15,429 nucleotides of DNA from Chthoniobacter sp. (lineage in GTDB: Bacteria; Verrucomicrobiota; Verrucomicrobiia; Chthoniobacterales; Chthoniobacteraceae). The stretch is from the NCBI GenBank assembly GCA_025351065.1, contig JANXWQ010000395.1, positions 1 through 15,429 of the forward strand, given 5' to 3'. The notes beneath the pieces were generated by a model. That model saw only the letters and a list, made by a program, of their open reading frames with translations. It did no database searches and had not been told where the DNA came from. The translations under genes were made by a program, and so were the position numbers. Of this stretch, positions 1 to 7,389 are shown one piece after another; the first letter of the stretch is position 1; each line of letters starts with the position of its first letter.

Positions 1-11
1 CCGGATTTTCC

Positions 12-1601
12 TCACGCATAATATCGCCAGTCGAGATTTGGAAAAATGTTGTCGCGCCATTCGCAGTTCGCGAGGAAGGCTTCGTCGAGGTCGTTCGCCC
101 GCACCTGATCGTAGAGGCGGGTGAAGCGGAGGATGTGATCTTTGGTGCGTTTGCCCGCGTAGTTGCGCGCGGTGCCGGTCTTCATGAGGAAGGCCCAGTC
201 GCTCGACTGCGCGAGGAGAAGTTCGCGGGCCATTTGTTTCAGCGCGCGCTCGGTGAGCGGCGGGGGAGTCTCGCTGGCAAAGGCGCGGGCAGTTTCGGTC
301 ATGCGTTTCGCGGCCATGTGGAGGTGGGGATAAATCCACGAGTTGCTGTCGTCGAGCCACACTTCCCAGTAGCCCTTGTGCCCCCAACTCGAGGCCGACG
401 GCACGACGAGCTGCTGCGTGTCGTTTTCGCCGAGATAAAGCGACGGCGTGGTGAGCCGGAAGGCGTCTTGATCGTAAACGGCTTTGCGGATGAAGAGATT
501 GAGAAACTCCGGACCCTCGAACCACCAGTGGCCGAAAAGTTCGGCATCGAACGGGCTGACGACGATGGGCGGCACGTTCATGTTGCCCCGGAGATGCTGT
601 ATCTGCGCGGCGCGCGCGCCCATGAAGTTGCCGGCGTGGGCATCCGCCGCGCCCATCGCCCAGCCGCGATTGTAGATTTCCTTTTCGTGGGTCGGGCCGG
701 TGATGCGGTGGTATTTCAGGCCGGTGAATTTTCGCGTGCCGTCGGCGGGGAGAAAGTCGCGCAGGTATTCGAGCGAGAGGTCGAAGCCGATGTCGCGGTA
801 AAAATCGCGGTAGGCCGGGTCGCCGGGATAGCCCTCCTCCGCGCTCCAGACCTGCCGACTCGACTCGCGGTCGCGCCCAAAAGCGGCCGGCCCCGCGGGC
901 GTGAAAACGGGCGCGTAAATGGCGTAGCGCGGGCGCGGCTGGCCAAACATGAGGCCGTGCGAATCGACGATGAACCAGCGCAGGTTCGCCTCGGCGAGCA
1001 CCGCGTCGAGGCTCGCGGTGTAGGCGCACTCCGGCAGCCAGATGCCGCGCGGATCGCGGCCAAACATTTCGCGGTAGTGATCGCGGGCGAGGAGAATTTG
1101 CGCGCGCACGGCCTCGGGGAAATTTTCCATCAGTGGCAGAAAACCGTGCGTGGCTGCGCAGGTGATGATCTCGATCACGCCGCGCTCCTGCAGTGCGCCA
1201 AACGCGCCGACGAGGTCGCGCTGCCAGCGCTCCACGTAATCGCGCCGGCACTGCGTCAGCCGGTGAAAGTAAAACCGCGCGACTTCGGCGACCGCCCCGG
1301 AATCCTGCGTGCGAGCCATTTCCCGCTGGGCCAACTCGACCGAGCGGCCGAGGTAGCGCTCGGTGCGCTCCTGCAAAAGCGGGTCGCGCAGCATGTGGCA
1401 GAGCGGCGGCGAAAGCGTGAGCGTGAGCTGAAAAGGCACGCCGTCATCGGCGAGGCCGTGGAGGATTTGCAGCAGCGGCAGATAGGTCTCGGTGATGGCC
1501 TCGCAGAGCCAGTCCTCCTCCAGAAATTCGTCATACTCCGGGTGCCGCACGTAGGGCAGGTGTGCGTGGAGGACGAGGGCGAGATAGCCGTGCGGTGCCA
1601 T
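12..1601 (-). CDS. GH57 1,4-alpha-glucan branching enzyme
   Basis: Probable cytoplasmic glycogen branching enzyme of glycoside hydrolase family 57. It would cut alpha-1,4-glucan chains and re-attach them through alpha-1,6 bonds. The 529-residue product matches the length of the bacterial and archaeal GH57 branching enzymes. Visible family motifs are HAHLP at residues 12-16, WLPECAY at 188-194 and SPFDAELFGHWW at 349-360. By comparison with characterised family members, E191 should be the nucleophile and D352 the acid/base. The rest resembles the usual DUF1957-type C-terminal helical region. An upstream TTG at 1649 would add 16 residues, but the ATG at 1601 puts GYLALVLHAHLP at the normal N-terminus of the family, so I chose it. 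No signal peptide or clear Shine-Dalgarno sequence is seen. The start is 67 bases after the LysR stop on the same strand, so read-through from that gene is possible. The stop lies 12 bases from the window edge. Confidence 0.9.
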   Translation of the reverse strand: MAPHGYLALVLHAHLPYVRHPEYDEFLEEDWLCEAITETYLPLLQILHGLADDGVPFQLTLTLSPPLCHMLRDPLLQERTERYLGRSVELAQREMARTQDSGAVAEVARFYFHRLTQCRRDYVERWQRDLVGAFGALQERGVIEIITCAATHGFLPLMENFPEAVRAQILLARDHYREMFGRDPRGIWLPECAYTASLDAVLAEANLRWFIVDSHGLMFGQPRPRYAIYAPVFTPAGPAAFGRDRESSRQVWSAEEGYPGDPAYRDFYRDIGFDLSLEYLRDFLPADGTRKFTGLKYHRITGPTHEKEIYNRGWAMGAADAHAGNFMGARAAQIQHLRGNMNVPPIVVSPFDAELFGHWWFEGPEFLNLFIRKAVYDQDAFRLTTPSLYLGENDTQQLVVPSASSWGHKGYWEVWLDDSNSWIYPHLHMAAKRMTETARAFASETPPPLTERALKQMARELLLAQSSDWAFLMKTGTARNYAGKRTKDHILRFTRLYDQVRANDLDEAFLANCEWRDNIFPNLDWRYYA

Positions 1602-1668
1602 GAATTTGCGAAAGTGCGGCGACGCTACCAGCGCGCCGCGGACGGACAAGCGCCAACCGTGCGCGCCG

Positions 1669-2574
1669 CTACCGGATGCGCGCGCACACGCTTTCGCACA
1701 GACCGATGAAAGTCTCCTCCGCCAGCGAAAGCCGCCGCGCGCGCCAGTGGAGCACGCCCCAGCGGCGCTTGAGCTTGCGTTTGCCCAGCGGGAGGGCCAC
1801 GAGGCTTTTCTCCTCCAGCTCCTTCCGCGCGATCCACGGCGCGAGGATGCTCACGCCGAGCCCGAGCTTCACCAGTTCCTTGATCGCCTCCATGTCGCCG
1901 AGATCGAGCAGGCTATGCAGGACGATCTGCTCTTCGCGGAAGTAAGCCTCGATCATCTGGAACGTGTAGCTGCCCTTGCCGTAGAGGATGTAATGCTGGC
2001 TCGTTATTTCCGCGCGCGTGACCCGGCCAGCGCGCGCCCACGGGTGCAGCGGGCTGAGGAGAAAAAGCAGCTCGTCGGTAAACAGCGGGCGGAATTCCAA
2101 CGGCTCCTCGCGGCGCGGTTCGAGGTTCACCGCGAGGTCGATGCGGTGCGCGCGCAGCGCGTCGATCATCTCCGGCGTGTCGCCCGGCTCGATGGAAATG
2201 GCGCACGCGGGGAAGCTCTCCTTGAACTCCCGCAGCACCGCCGGCAGCACATGCTGGCAGGCCGTGGTGCTCGCGCCGATGCGCAGCCGCGAGCTGCCCC
2301 ATTTGCCGAGATGCCCGAGGTGCGAGCGCGCGGATTCCATCTCGGTGAGGATTTTTTGCGCGTGGACGAGGAGCTGCTCGCCGGCCTGCGTGAGCACCAC
2401 GGTTTTGCCCATCCTGTCCAAAAGGCGACAGCCGATCTCCTGCTCCAGCGCCTTCATCGAGTGGCTGATCGCGGATTGGGAAAGGTGCAGTTCCTTCGCC
2501 GTGGTGGTGAAGCTGGCGGTGCGGGCGAGGATGGAAAAGGCGCGGAGCTGTCTGCTATCAAGCGGTTGCGACAT
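1669..2574 (-). CDS. LysR-family transcriptional regulator
   Basis: A 301-residue protein of the usual LysR length. The winged helix-turn-helix is at about residues 8-66, with the typical run SFTTTAKELHLSQSAISHSM followed by LEQEIGCRLLDR. A periplasmic-binding-protein-like effector domain fills about 90-300. It is divergent from the nitrate-type transport operon that starts at 2692, and a perfect inverted repeat of LysR-box form lies directly before its start codon. The simplest reading is that it controls that operon and itself, perhaps in response to a nitrogen signal. This is inferred from position only. It could instead act on the GH57 gene downstream. The ATG at 2572-2574 places the HTH at the usual distance from the N-terminus. 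Confidence 0.9.
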   Translation of the reverse strand: MSQPLDSRQLRAFSILARTASFTTTAKELHLSQSAISHSMKALEQEIGCRLLDRMGKTVVLTQAGEQLLVHAQKILTEMESARSHLGHLGKWGSSRLRIGASTTACQHVLPAVLREFKESFPACAISIEPGDTPEMIDALRAHRIDLAVNLEPRREEPLEFRPLFTDELLFLLSPLHPWARAGRVTRAEITSQHYILYGKGSYTFQMIEAYFREEQIVLHSLLDLGDMEAIKELVKLGLGVSILAPWIARKELEEKSLVALPLGKRKLKRRWGVLHWRARRLSLAEETFIGLCESVCARIR

Positions 2575-2575
2575 A

Positions 2576-2592
2576 GATGAACGAGATTCATC
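2576..2592. promoter_or_regulatory. Candidate LysR-type operator (ATGAA-N5-TTCAT)
   Basis: A perfect 6-base inverted repeat, GATGAA and TTCATC, is separated by five bases. It contains the T-N11-A pattern typical of LysR boxes (T2578 and A2590). It begins two bases before the LysR start codon on the minus strand and lies about 100 bases before the divergent plus-strand operon. That fits autorepression with activation of the divergent genes. Binding is inferred. Confidence 0.45.
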
Positions 2593-2641
2593 ATTCGCAT
2601 CGAAAAGTCGAAAGCTATTTCTACACCCCGGCGCGGCACGC

Positions 2642-2657
2642 TGGCACGGCGGGAGCT
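2642..2657 (+). promoter_or_regulatory. Possible sigma-54 promoter (weak -12 element)
   Basis: TGGCACG at 2642-2648 matches the -24 consensus. It is followed at the exact GG-N10-GC spacing by GAGCT, where GC is at 2655-2656. The -12 element lacks the preferred TT, so the match is partial. Transcription would begin near 2668, about 25 bases before the first gene of the nitrate-type operon. No activator site was identified. Confidence 0.3.
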
Positions 2658-2691
2658 AAAGGCGGCACCGACCACATTTTTAACCGTCCGC

Positions 2692-3293
2692 ATGCGCGCA
2701 AAAATTCATCCACACCGCCCTCCACTCCGCCTTGGTTTCGTCGCGCTTTCCGACTGCGCGCCGCTCGCCATGGCGGCGGAGCTGGCGCTGTTTGCCAAAT
2801 ACGGCTCGCGATGCTGACGAAGGCCGGCTGGTGTGCGGCCACGAGCGAGGAACTCGCGCCGCGGCATCCCGAGAAAGTGCTGATGGTGCGGCGCGATTTT
2901 GCCGAGCGTTCGGAGCGCGAACATCTGGCGCTCATCGCCGCGCTCATCGAAGCGTGCGCGTTTTGCGCGCAGCCGGAAAACCGCGAGCGGCTGATCGAGA
3001 CGCTTGCGCAGCCGCAGTACGTCGGCGTGCCCATCCAGGCGCTGCGCATGGCGATGACGGGCACCTTCGACTACGGCCACGGGCGCATCGAGAAGCAGTC
3101 GGCGGTTCACCTTTTCTCCGGCGAAGGCGTGAACGAGCCGACGCCCGTCAAGGCCGCGTGGGTCATCGAAAATTTTCTCACGAGCGGGGTCGTGAAAGCC
3201 CCGTCGCTCATCGCCGCGAACCGCGCCGCCGAGTGGTTTCGCGCGGATATTTTCCAACAAGCCAACGCCCTCACCACCGCCAAAAATCCATGA
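2692..3293 (+). pseudogene. NasS/NrtA-like nitrate sensor, internally deleted
   Basis: Remnant of a NrtA/CmpA-family nitrate-binding protein. The first frame (2692-2817) encodes a 41-residue peptide containing LRLGFVALSDCAPLAMAAEL and FAKYG, then stops. A second frame, from about 2814, carries the C-terminal part: GWCAATSEELAPRHPEKVL through PENRERL to a stop at 3291-3293. Both parts align with the intact paralogue just downstream (LKLGIIALTDCSSIVIAHEKG with KEYG, and GFTAITTQGIWKDHPEKV). In the paralogue about 160 residues lie between these points; here almost none do. This is therefore an internal deletion of roughly 480 bases that also shifts the frame. There is no signal peptide before the binding domain, so the ancestral protein was probably cytoplasmic, like the nitrate sensor NasS. 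The stop overlaps the next start as ATGA, typical of a coupled operon. An assembly gap could give the same picture. Confidence 0.8.
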
Positions 3294-4588
3294 ACCAAAA
3301 CACACCTGCCACCCGCCAACCCGCTCCCACACTCAATCGCCGCCGCTTTCTCTCGACGACCGCGAAAGCTACCGGCCTCGCCGCGCTGCTCCACGGCCTG
3401 CCGCGCGGCTGGGTCGGCTCGGCCTACGCGAGCGACGCGCCGGAGACCGCCGACCTCAAGCTCGGCATCATCGCGCTGACCGATTGCTCGTCCATCGTCA
3501 TCGCGCACGAAAAGGGGCGGTTCAAAGAATACGGCATCAACTCGACGGTCTCGAAAGGCGCGAGCTGGGCGGCGATCCGCGACGCGCTCGGCAACGATGA
3601 CATCCAGGCCACGCACATGCTGCTCGGCATGCCCATCGCCAGCACCATGGGGCTCGGTGGTGCGCCGAAAAAGCCGATGGTCGTGCCGTGGCTGCTCAAC
3701 CGGAACGGCCAGGCGATCACTTTGAAAAAGGAAATCGCCGGCAAGGTCGCGGACGATCAGAAACCGCTGAAGGCACTCGCCGACGCGGCGAAAGCGGGCG
3801 GCACGCCGATGACTTTCCCGACCGGCACGCACGCCATGTGGCTGCGCTACTGGCTCGCCGCGGGCGGCGTACATCCGGGCGATGCCGCAGGCGCGGGCGC
3901 AGACATTTCACTCATCACCATCCCGCCGCCGCAGATGGTCGCAAACATGAAGGTCGGGAAGATGGACGGCTACTGCGTCGGCGAACCGTGGAATGCGCGG
4001 GCCATCGCCGATGACATCGGTTTCACCGCGATCACCACGCAGGGCATTTGGAAGGATCACCCGGAAAAAGTGTGCGCGTTCACCGCGGAGTTCGCTGAGA
4101 AAAATCCGAAGACCGTGAAGGCCGTGCTCAAGGCGCTGCACGAGGCAAGCGTGTGGCTCGACAAAATGGAGAACCGCGAGGAGCAGGCGAAAATCGTCAG
4201 CGCCGCGACTTACATCAACTGTCCTCCGGAGACACTGCTGGGCCGGTTGCAGGGCAAATACATCATGGGTGACGGACGCAAACTCAAAGACCCGAACTAC
4301 ATGATTTTCAGCGATCGGAACTGCAACTACCCGCAGGCCAAATACGGCAAATGGTGGCTGGCGCAGCTCCGCCGCTGGGGCTTCACCGAAGGCGCGCCCG
4401 ACTACGAGGCGGTCACGAAACAGGTCATGCGCGCGGACATCTACGAGGAGGCGATGAAAGAAAGCGGCTACAAGCACGGCGGTGCGGATGACAAGCCGGA
4501 GACCTTCTTCGACGGCGTAAAATTTGACCCGAAAACCGACCTCGAAGCCTACGCCGCGAGCTTCGCGGTGAAGTCACTCAAAGGTTGA
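3290..4588 (+). CDS. nrtA: NrtA/CmpA-like nitrate ABC transporter substrate-binding protein
   Basis: A 432-residue periplasmic binding protein of the NrtA/CmpA family, which captures nitrate, nitrite or bicarbonate for an ABC importer. The N-terminus has a twin-arginine signal (NRRRFLS at 17-23 followed by a hydrophobic stretch to about 40), so it is probably exported folded by Tat. The mature domain starts near LKLGIIALTDC at 56-66. The family signature GYCVGEPWN is at 227-235 and HPEKV at 257-261. Length is typical. Its ATG overlaps the stop of the broken sensor gene by four bases. Nitrate is the most likely ligand given the LysR gene, the NrtD-type ATPase and the porin, but bicarbonate (CmpA) or another oxyanion is not excluded. 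Downstream lies only a fragment of the permease gene, so this protein may lack its own membrane partner. Confidence 0.88.
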   Translation: MNQNTPATRQPAPTLNRRRFLSTTAKATGLAALLHGLPRGWVGSAYASDAPETADLKLGIIALTDCSSIVIAHEKGRFKEYGINSTVSKGASWAAIRDALGNDDIQATHMLLGMPIASTMGLGGAPKKPMVVPWLLNRNGQAITLKKEIAGKVADDQKPLKALADAAKAGGTPMTFPTGTHAMWLRYWLAAGGVHPGDAAGAGADISLITIPPPQMVANMKVGKMDGYCVGEPWNARAIADDIGFTAITTQGIWKDHPEKVCAFTAEFAEKNPKTVKAVLKALHEASVWLDKMENREEQAKIVSAATYINCPPETLLGRLQGKYIMGDGRKLKDPNYMIFSDRNCNYPQAKYGKWWLAQLRRWGFTEGAPDYEAVTKQVMRADIYEEAMKESGYKHGGADDKPETFFDGVKFDPKTDLEAYAASFAVKSLKG

Positions 4589-4591
4589 AAA

Positions 4592-4615
4592 GATGGGTCA
4601 CGCAAAGACGCCAAG
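4592..4615. repeat. Short repeat element, copy 1 (permease break point)
   Basis: A 24-base sequence with core TCACGCAAAGACGCCAAG (4598-4615) lies three bases after the binding-protein stop and directly before the surviving permease codons. An inverted, slightly longer copy lies at 5755-5788, at the break in the second ATPase. Apart from one base and an 8-base insertion in the other copy, the two match throughout. Sequences of this CGCAAAG type are familiar as dispersed intergenic repeats; that comparison is from memory. Confidence 0.7.
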
Positions 4616-4698
4616 ACTGCATCCTGACCATCGGCATCGTCGGGCTCGTGCTCGACCGGCTCATGTCGCTTGTCGAGTCGCGATTCAAAACTGCCTGA
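4615..4698 (+). pseudogene. NrtB-like permease, C-terminal fragment only
   Basis: The last 27 codons and stop of an ABC permease. The frame reads DCILTIGIVGLVLDRLMSLV followed by ESRFKTA and TGA. This has the form of the final transmembrane helix and charged tail of NrtB/SsuC-type permeases (GIVGLVLDRLM). No permease start or membrane helices exist between the binding-protein stop at 4588 and this point, so some 90 percent of the gene is missing. The short repeat at 4592-4615 sits exactly at the junction. The fragment ends three bases before the ATPase start at 4702, the spacing expected of a normal nrtB-nrtC/D border. That supports ancestral operon order rather than chance similarity. Confidence 0.75.
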
Positions 4699-4701
4699 CG
4701 C

Positions 4702-5616
4702 ATGGCTTTTTTCGAAATCGAACGCGCCTACAAAGGCTATGGGCCGAAGGAAAATCGTACGGAGGTTCTCGCCGACATCAATCTCGAGGTCGAAAAGGGC
4801 GAGTTCGTCGCCATTGTTGGCTTTTCGGGCGCGGGAAAAACCACGCTCATCAATTTGCTGAGCGGGCTCACCGCACCGGACCAGGGCGTGGCGAGATTCG
4901 ACGGCAAGCCGATCACCGGCACGAGCCCGGAGCGCGGGCTGGTGTTTCAAAACTACAGCCTGCTGCCGTGGCTCACGGTCTATGAAAACATCGCGCTCGC
5001 GGTGGATCAGGTCTTTGCCGATTGGCCTGCGAGCAAGCGCCGCGGGCAGATCGAAAAATTCATCGAGCTGGTGAACGTCACGCCGGCGCGCGCCAAGCTG
5101 CCGCGCGAACTTTCCGGCGGCATGCGCCAGCGCGTGGCTGTGGCGCGCACGCTCGCGATGGGGCCGCAGGTGCTACTGCTCGATGAGCCGCTCAGCGCGC
5201 TTGATGCGCTCACCCGCGCGAATTTGCAGGACGAAATCATGCGCATCAAACGCGAGGACGACGCGACCATCGTCTTGATCACCAACGACCCGGACGAGGC
5301 CATCCTGCTCGCCGATCGCGTCATCCCGCTGACCGCCGGGCCGCGCGCCACACTCGGGCCGTCGATCCCGGTGACGATCCCGCGCCCGCGCAGCCGCACG
5401 GACGTCAATCACAACCCCGACTTCAAACACGCGCGCAACGAGATCATCGACTACCTGCTCAAGTCCACCGAGCGGCACAAGCTGGCGGTGACCAAGAAAC
5501 TCGTCCTCCCCGACATTCTGCCCGAAGACCTCGATCAACCGCGGATGCTGATGGGCAAAAGGCGCGCGCGGCGCCGCTCGGAGCAGAAATTCGAGAACGT
5601 GGAGGTCATCCAATGA
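4702..5616 (+). CDS. NrtD/NrtC-type nitrate ABC transporter ATPase
   Basis: A 304-residue ATPase that would energise an oxyanion importer at the inner membrane. Walker A is GFSGAGKTT (40-48), the Q-loop is VFQNYSLLPW (81-90), the signature is LSGGMRQ (137-143), Walker B is VLLLDEP (157-163), and the D-loop is SALD (165-168). The switch loop reads LITNDPDEA, so the usual histidine is replaced by asparagine at 195. That is compatible with one half of a heterodimeric ATPase pair, as in NrtC/NrtD systems. After the core there is an NrtC/D-like tail (PLTAGPRATLGPSIPVTIPRPR) and a basic C-terminus. The stop overlaps the next ATPase start as ATGA. Its presumed partner is truncated and the permease is missing, so if the assembly is right it has no visible complex to join. 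Confidence 0.88.
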   Translation: MAFFEIERAYKGYGPKENRTEVLADINLEVEKGEFVAIVGFSGAGKTTLINLLSGLTAPDQGVARFDGKPITGTSPERGLVFQNYSLLPWLTVYENIALAVDQVFADWPASKRRGQIEKFIELVNVTPARAKLPRELSGGMRQRVAVARTLAMGPQVLLLDEPLSALDALTRANLQDEIMRIKREDDATIVLITNDPDEAILLADRVIPLTAGPRATLGPSIPVTIPRPRSRTDVNHNPDFKHARNEIIDYLLKSTERHKLAVTKKLVLPDILPEDLDQPRMLMGKRRARRRSEQKFENVEVIQ

Positions 5617-5723
5617 GGGACGCCGCCTATCTCGAACTCACGCAGCTCACGAAAAGCTACCCCTCGCCGCAGGGCGAGGCGGTGATCGTGAAGGACCTCA
5701 ATTTCAAATTCCGCAAAGGCGAA
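5613..5723 (+). pseudogene. Second nitrate-type ABC ATPase, truncated before Walker A
   Basis: The first 37 codons of a second ABC ATPase. AYLELTQLTKSY through VIVKDLNFKFRKGE aligns with EIERAYKGYG through VLADINLEVEKGE of the ATPase just upstream. In a complete gene the next residues would lead into Walker A. Instead the sequence passes into repeat-like DNA from 5723. The open frame continues to a stop at 5874-5876, but its last 50 residues show no ATPase motif. The start overlaps the preceding stop (ATGA), so this was once a translationally coupled NrtC/D partner. The remaining piece cannot bind ATP. Confidence 0.75.
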
Positions 5724-5788
5724 AAGACGCCAGGGAGGAGGCAGCGGCGCAGAACCTTGGCGTCTTTGCACCTTTGCGTGAGCCCATC
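5723..5788. repeat. Repeat element with hairpin, inverted copy 2 (ATPase break point)
   Basis: AAAGACGCCAGG at 5723-5734 pairs imperfectly with CCTTGGCGTCTTT at 5755-5767, a hairpin placed exactly where the second ATPase stops matching its family. The part from 5755 to 5788 is the inverted relative of the repeat at 4592-4615. The two copies therefore flank the permease tail, the intact ATPase and the head of the second ATPase. Confidence 0.65.
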
Positions 5789-5886
5789 CGCTTTCTCTCC
5801 ATCAACAACCGGCCCGCATGCTCGCGAGCCCTTTCAACAACACCACCAAATCCGCGAGGAGCATCTCCAAAACTGAACCACACCCA

Positions 5887-7389
5887 ATGACCAAACGAAA
5901 AAACACCACCGCCAAAAAAAGCGGCGCACTGCTCGCCGCGGCACTCCTGACCGGTGGCCTCGCGCCGTCCTTCGCCAGCGAAACCTTGGCGAAATCCTTC
6001 GCCGTGAAAGCGCCCGATAGCGATCCGCTGAGCTTCGCCGACGGCCTTTTCACCTTCGACGTGCAAGAGCGCGTGCGCTGGGAAATCCGCGAAAACAACT
6101 TCGACTTCAACTCCGACATCCGCACGGTGAACGATGACAACTGGCTGCTCAACCGCTTCCGCATCGGCCTGCTTATCAAGCCCACCGACTGGCTGAAAAT
6201 CTACGCGCAGACCCAGGACTCGCGCGAGTATCTGTCCGACCGGCAGGACTTCCCCGGCGTACTCGGCGCGGAGGGCGACGATGCCTTTGACTTGCGCCAG
6301 GGCTACATCGAAATCGGCAACGCGAAGAACTTCCCGCTGACGCTGAAAATCGGGCGGCAGATTCTGGCATTCGGCGATGAGCGCCTCGTCGGTTCCTTCG
6401 ACTGGAATAACATCGGGCGCACCTTCGACGCGGTGAAGCTGCGCTGGGAGGAAAAGAAATGGTCGCTCGACGCTTTCGCCTCGACGGTCGTCGTGCCGAC
6501 GCGCGGGAAATACAACCAGTCGGATTTTCTCAACGGCAACGAGACGGATCGCGGCCAGCTTTTCAGCGGGCTGTACTTCAGCACCACGGCGCTGCCGTTC
6601 CAAACCACGGACGTGTACGCCTTCCACCTCCACGAGGACACGGGCCTGAAATATCAGCCGACCGCCATTGGCGACACGAACTTCGTCACGCTCGGTTTCC
6701 GCGTGAAATCGAAACCGGGTTACTTTCACCACGAGCCCGCGTCCGCGGCAGATGGCAAGGCGGTGGCCGATGGCAAATCCACGCCGCCACCGCCGCCCGC
6801 GCCAAAGCCGCTCGGTCTCGACTACGACGGCGAGTACGCGTTTCAGACCGGCCGAGTGCGCGGCCTCGACCTCACGGCGTTCGCCGTCCACACGGGCCTC
6901 GGCTACACCTTTGACCTGCCGTGGACGCCGCGCCTCGGCGTTGAATACAACTTCGCCACCGGCGACAGCCATCCCGGCGACACGGACCTCGAGACGTTCC
7001 AAAATCTCTTCCCGACGAATCACAAGTTCTACGGCTACATGGACGTCTTCTCCTGGCAGAACATGCACAATCCCGCGGTCAGCCTGAAGGTCGCGCCGTG
7101 CAAGAAAGTAACCGCGCAGCTCGACTACCACGGCTTCTGGCTGGCGACGAACGAGGACGTCTGGTACCGCGCCAATGGCACCACCGCCGTCCGCCCGCTC
7201 ACTCCGCTGGCGCGCAATGCGGACAAGTTCGCCGGCTCGGAAATCGACTTCACCGTGATTTACAAACCATTCAAGCAGCTCGCGCTGCAAGCCGGCTGCA
7301 GCCACTTCTTCGCGGGCACTTACCTCAAGGACACCGGCGCGCACGACGACGCCAACTTCGGCTACGTGCAGACCACCATCGAGTTCTAA
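5887..7389 (+). CDS. Alginate-export-type outer membrane porin
   Basis: A 500-residue outer-membrane beta-barrel protein resembling the alginate export (AlgE, PF13372) family. The signal peptide covers about residues 1-31 (basic start, hydrophobic GALLAAALLTGGLAPSFA). The mature protein is rich in alternating aromatic strands, such as NRFRIGLLIKPTDWLKIYAQ and LKIGRQILAFGDERLVG. It ends in the aromatic residue F (VQTTIEF), as expected for a barrel protein. A proline run at about 299-308 probably lies in a loop. The length is typical. It follows the nitrate-type transport genes with no convincing terminator between. I infer that it passes a small anion such as nitrate through the outer membrane rather than alginate. 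An ATG at 5818 would add 23 residues before the signal peptide and is less likely. Confidence 0.82.
   Translation: MTKRKNTTAKKSGALLAAALLTGGLAPSFASETLAKSFAVKAPDSDPLSFADGLFTFDVQERVRWEIRENNFDFNSDIRTVNDDNWLLNRFRIGLLIKPTDWLKIYAQTQDSREYLSDRQDFPGVLGAEGDDAFDLRQGYIEIGNAKNFPLTLKIGRQILAFGDERLVGSFDWNNIGRTFDAVKLRWEEKKWSLDAFASTVVVPTRGKYNQSDFLNGNETDRGQLFSGLYFSTTALPFQTTDVYAFHLHEDTGLKYQPTAIGDTNFVTLGFRVKSKPGYFHHEPASAADGKAVADGKSTPPPPPAPKPLGLDYDGEYAFQTGRVRGLDLTAFAVHTGLGYTFDLPWTPRLGVEYNFATGDSHPGDTDLETFQNLFPTNHKFYGYMDVFSWQNMHNPAVSLKVAPCKKVTAQLDYHGFWLATNEDVWYRANGTTAVRPLTPLARNADKFAGSEIDFTVIYKPFKQLALQAGCSHFFAGTYLKDTGAHDDANFGYVQTTIEF

Noticed and set aside
1602..1649. TTG start at 1649 adding 16 residues to the branching enzyme
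   Set aside because: GH57 branching enzymes begin close to the GYLALVLHAHLP motif, which the ATG at 1601 gives directly.
135..1709. Long plus-strand open frame opposite the GH57 gene
   Set aside because: It is the shadow of a GC-rich gene with clear GH57 motifs. Its translation is rich in R, A, E and V without any recognisable domain.
5724..5876. Open continuation of the second ATPase frame to 5876
   Set aside because: After residue 37 there is no Walker A, Q-loop or signature, and the DNA is repeat-like, so it is not treated as real protein.
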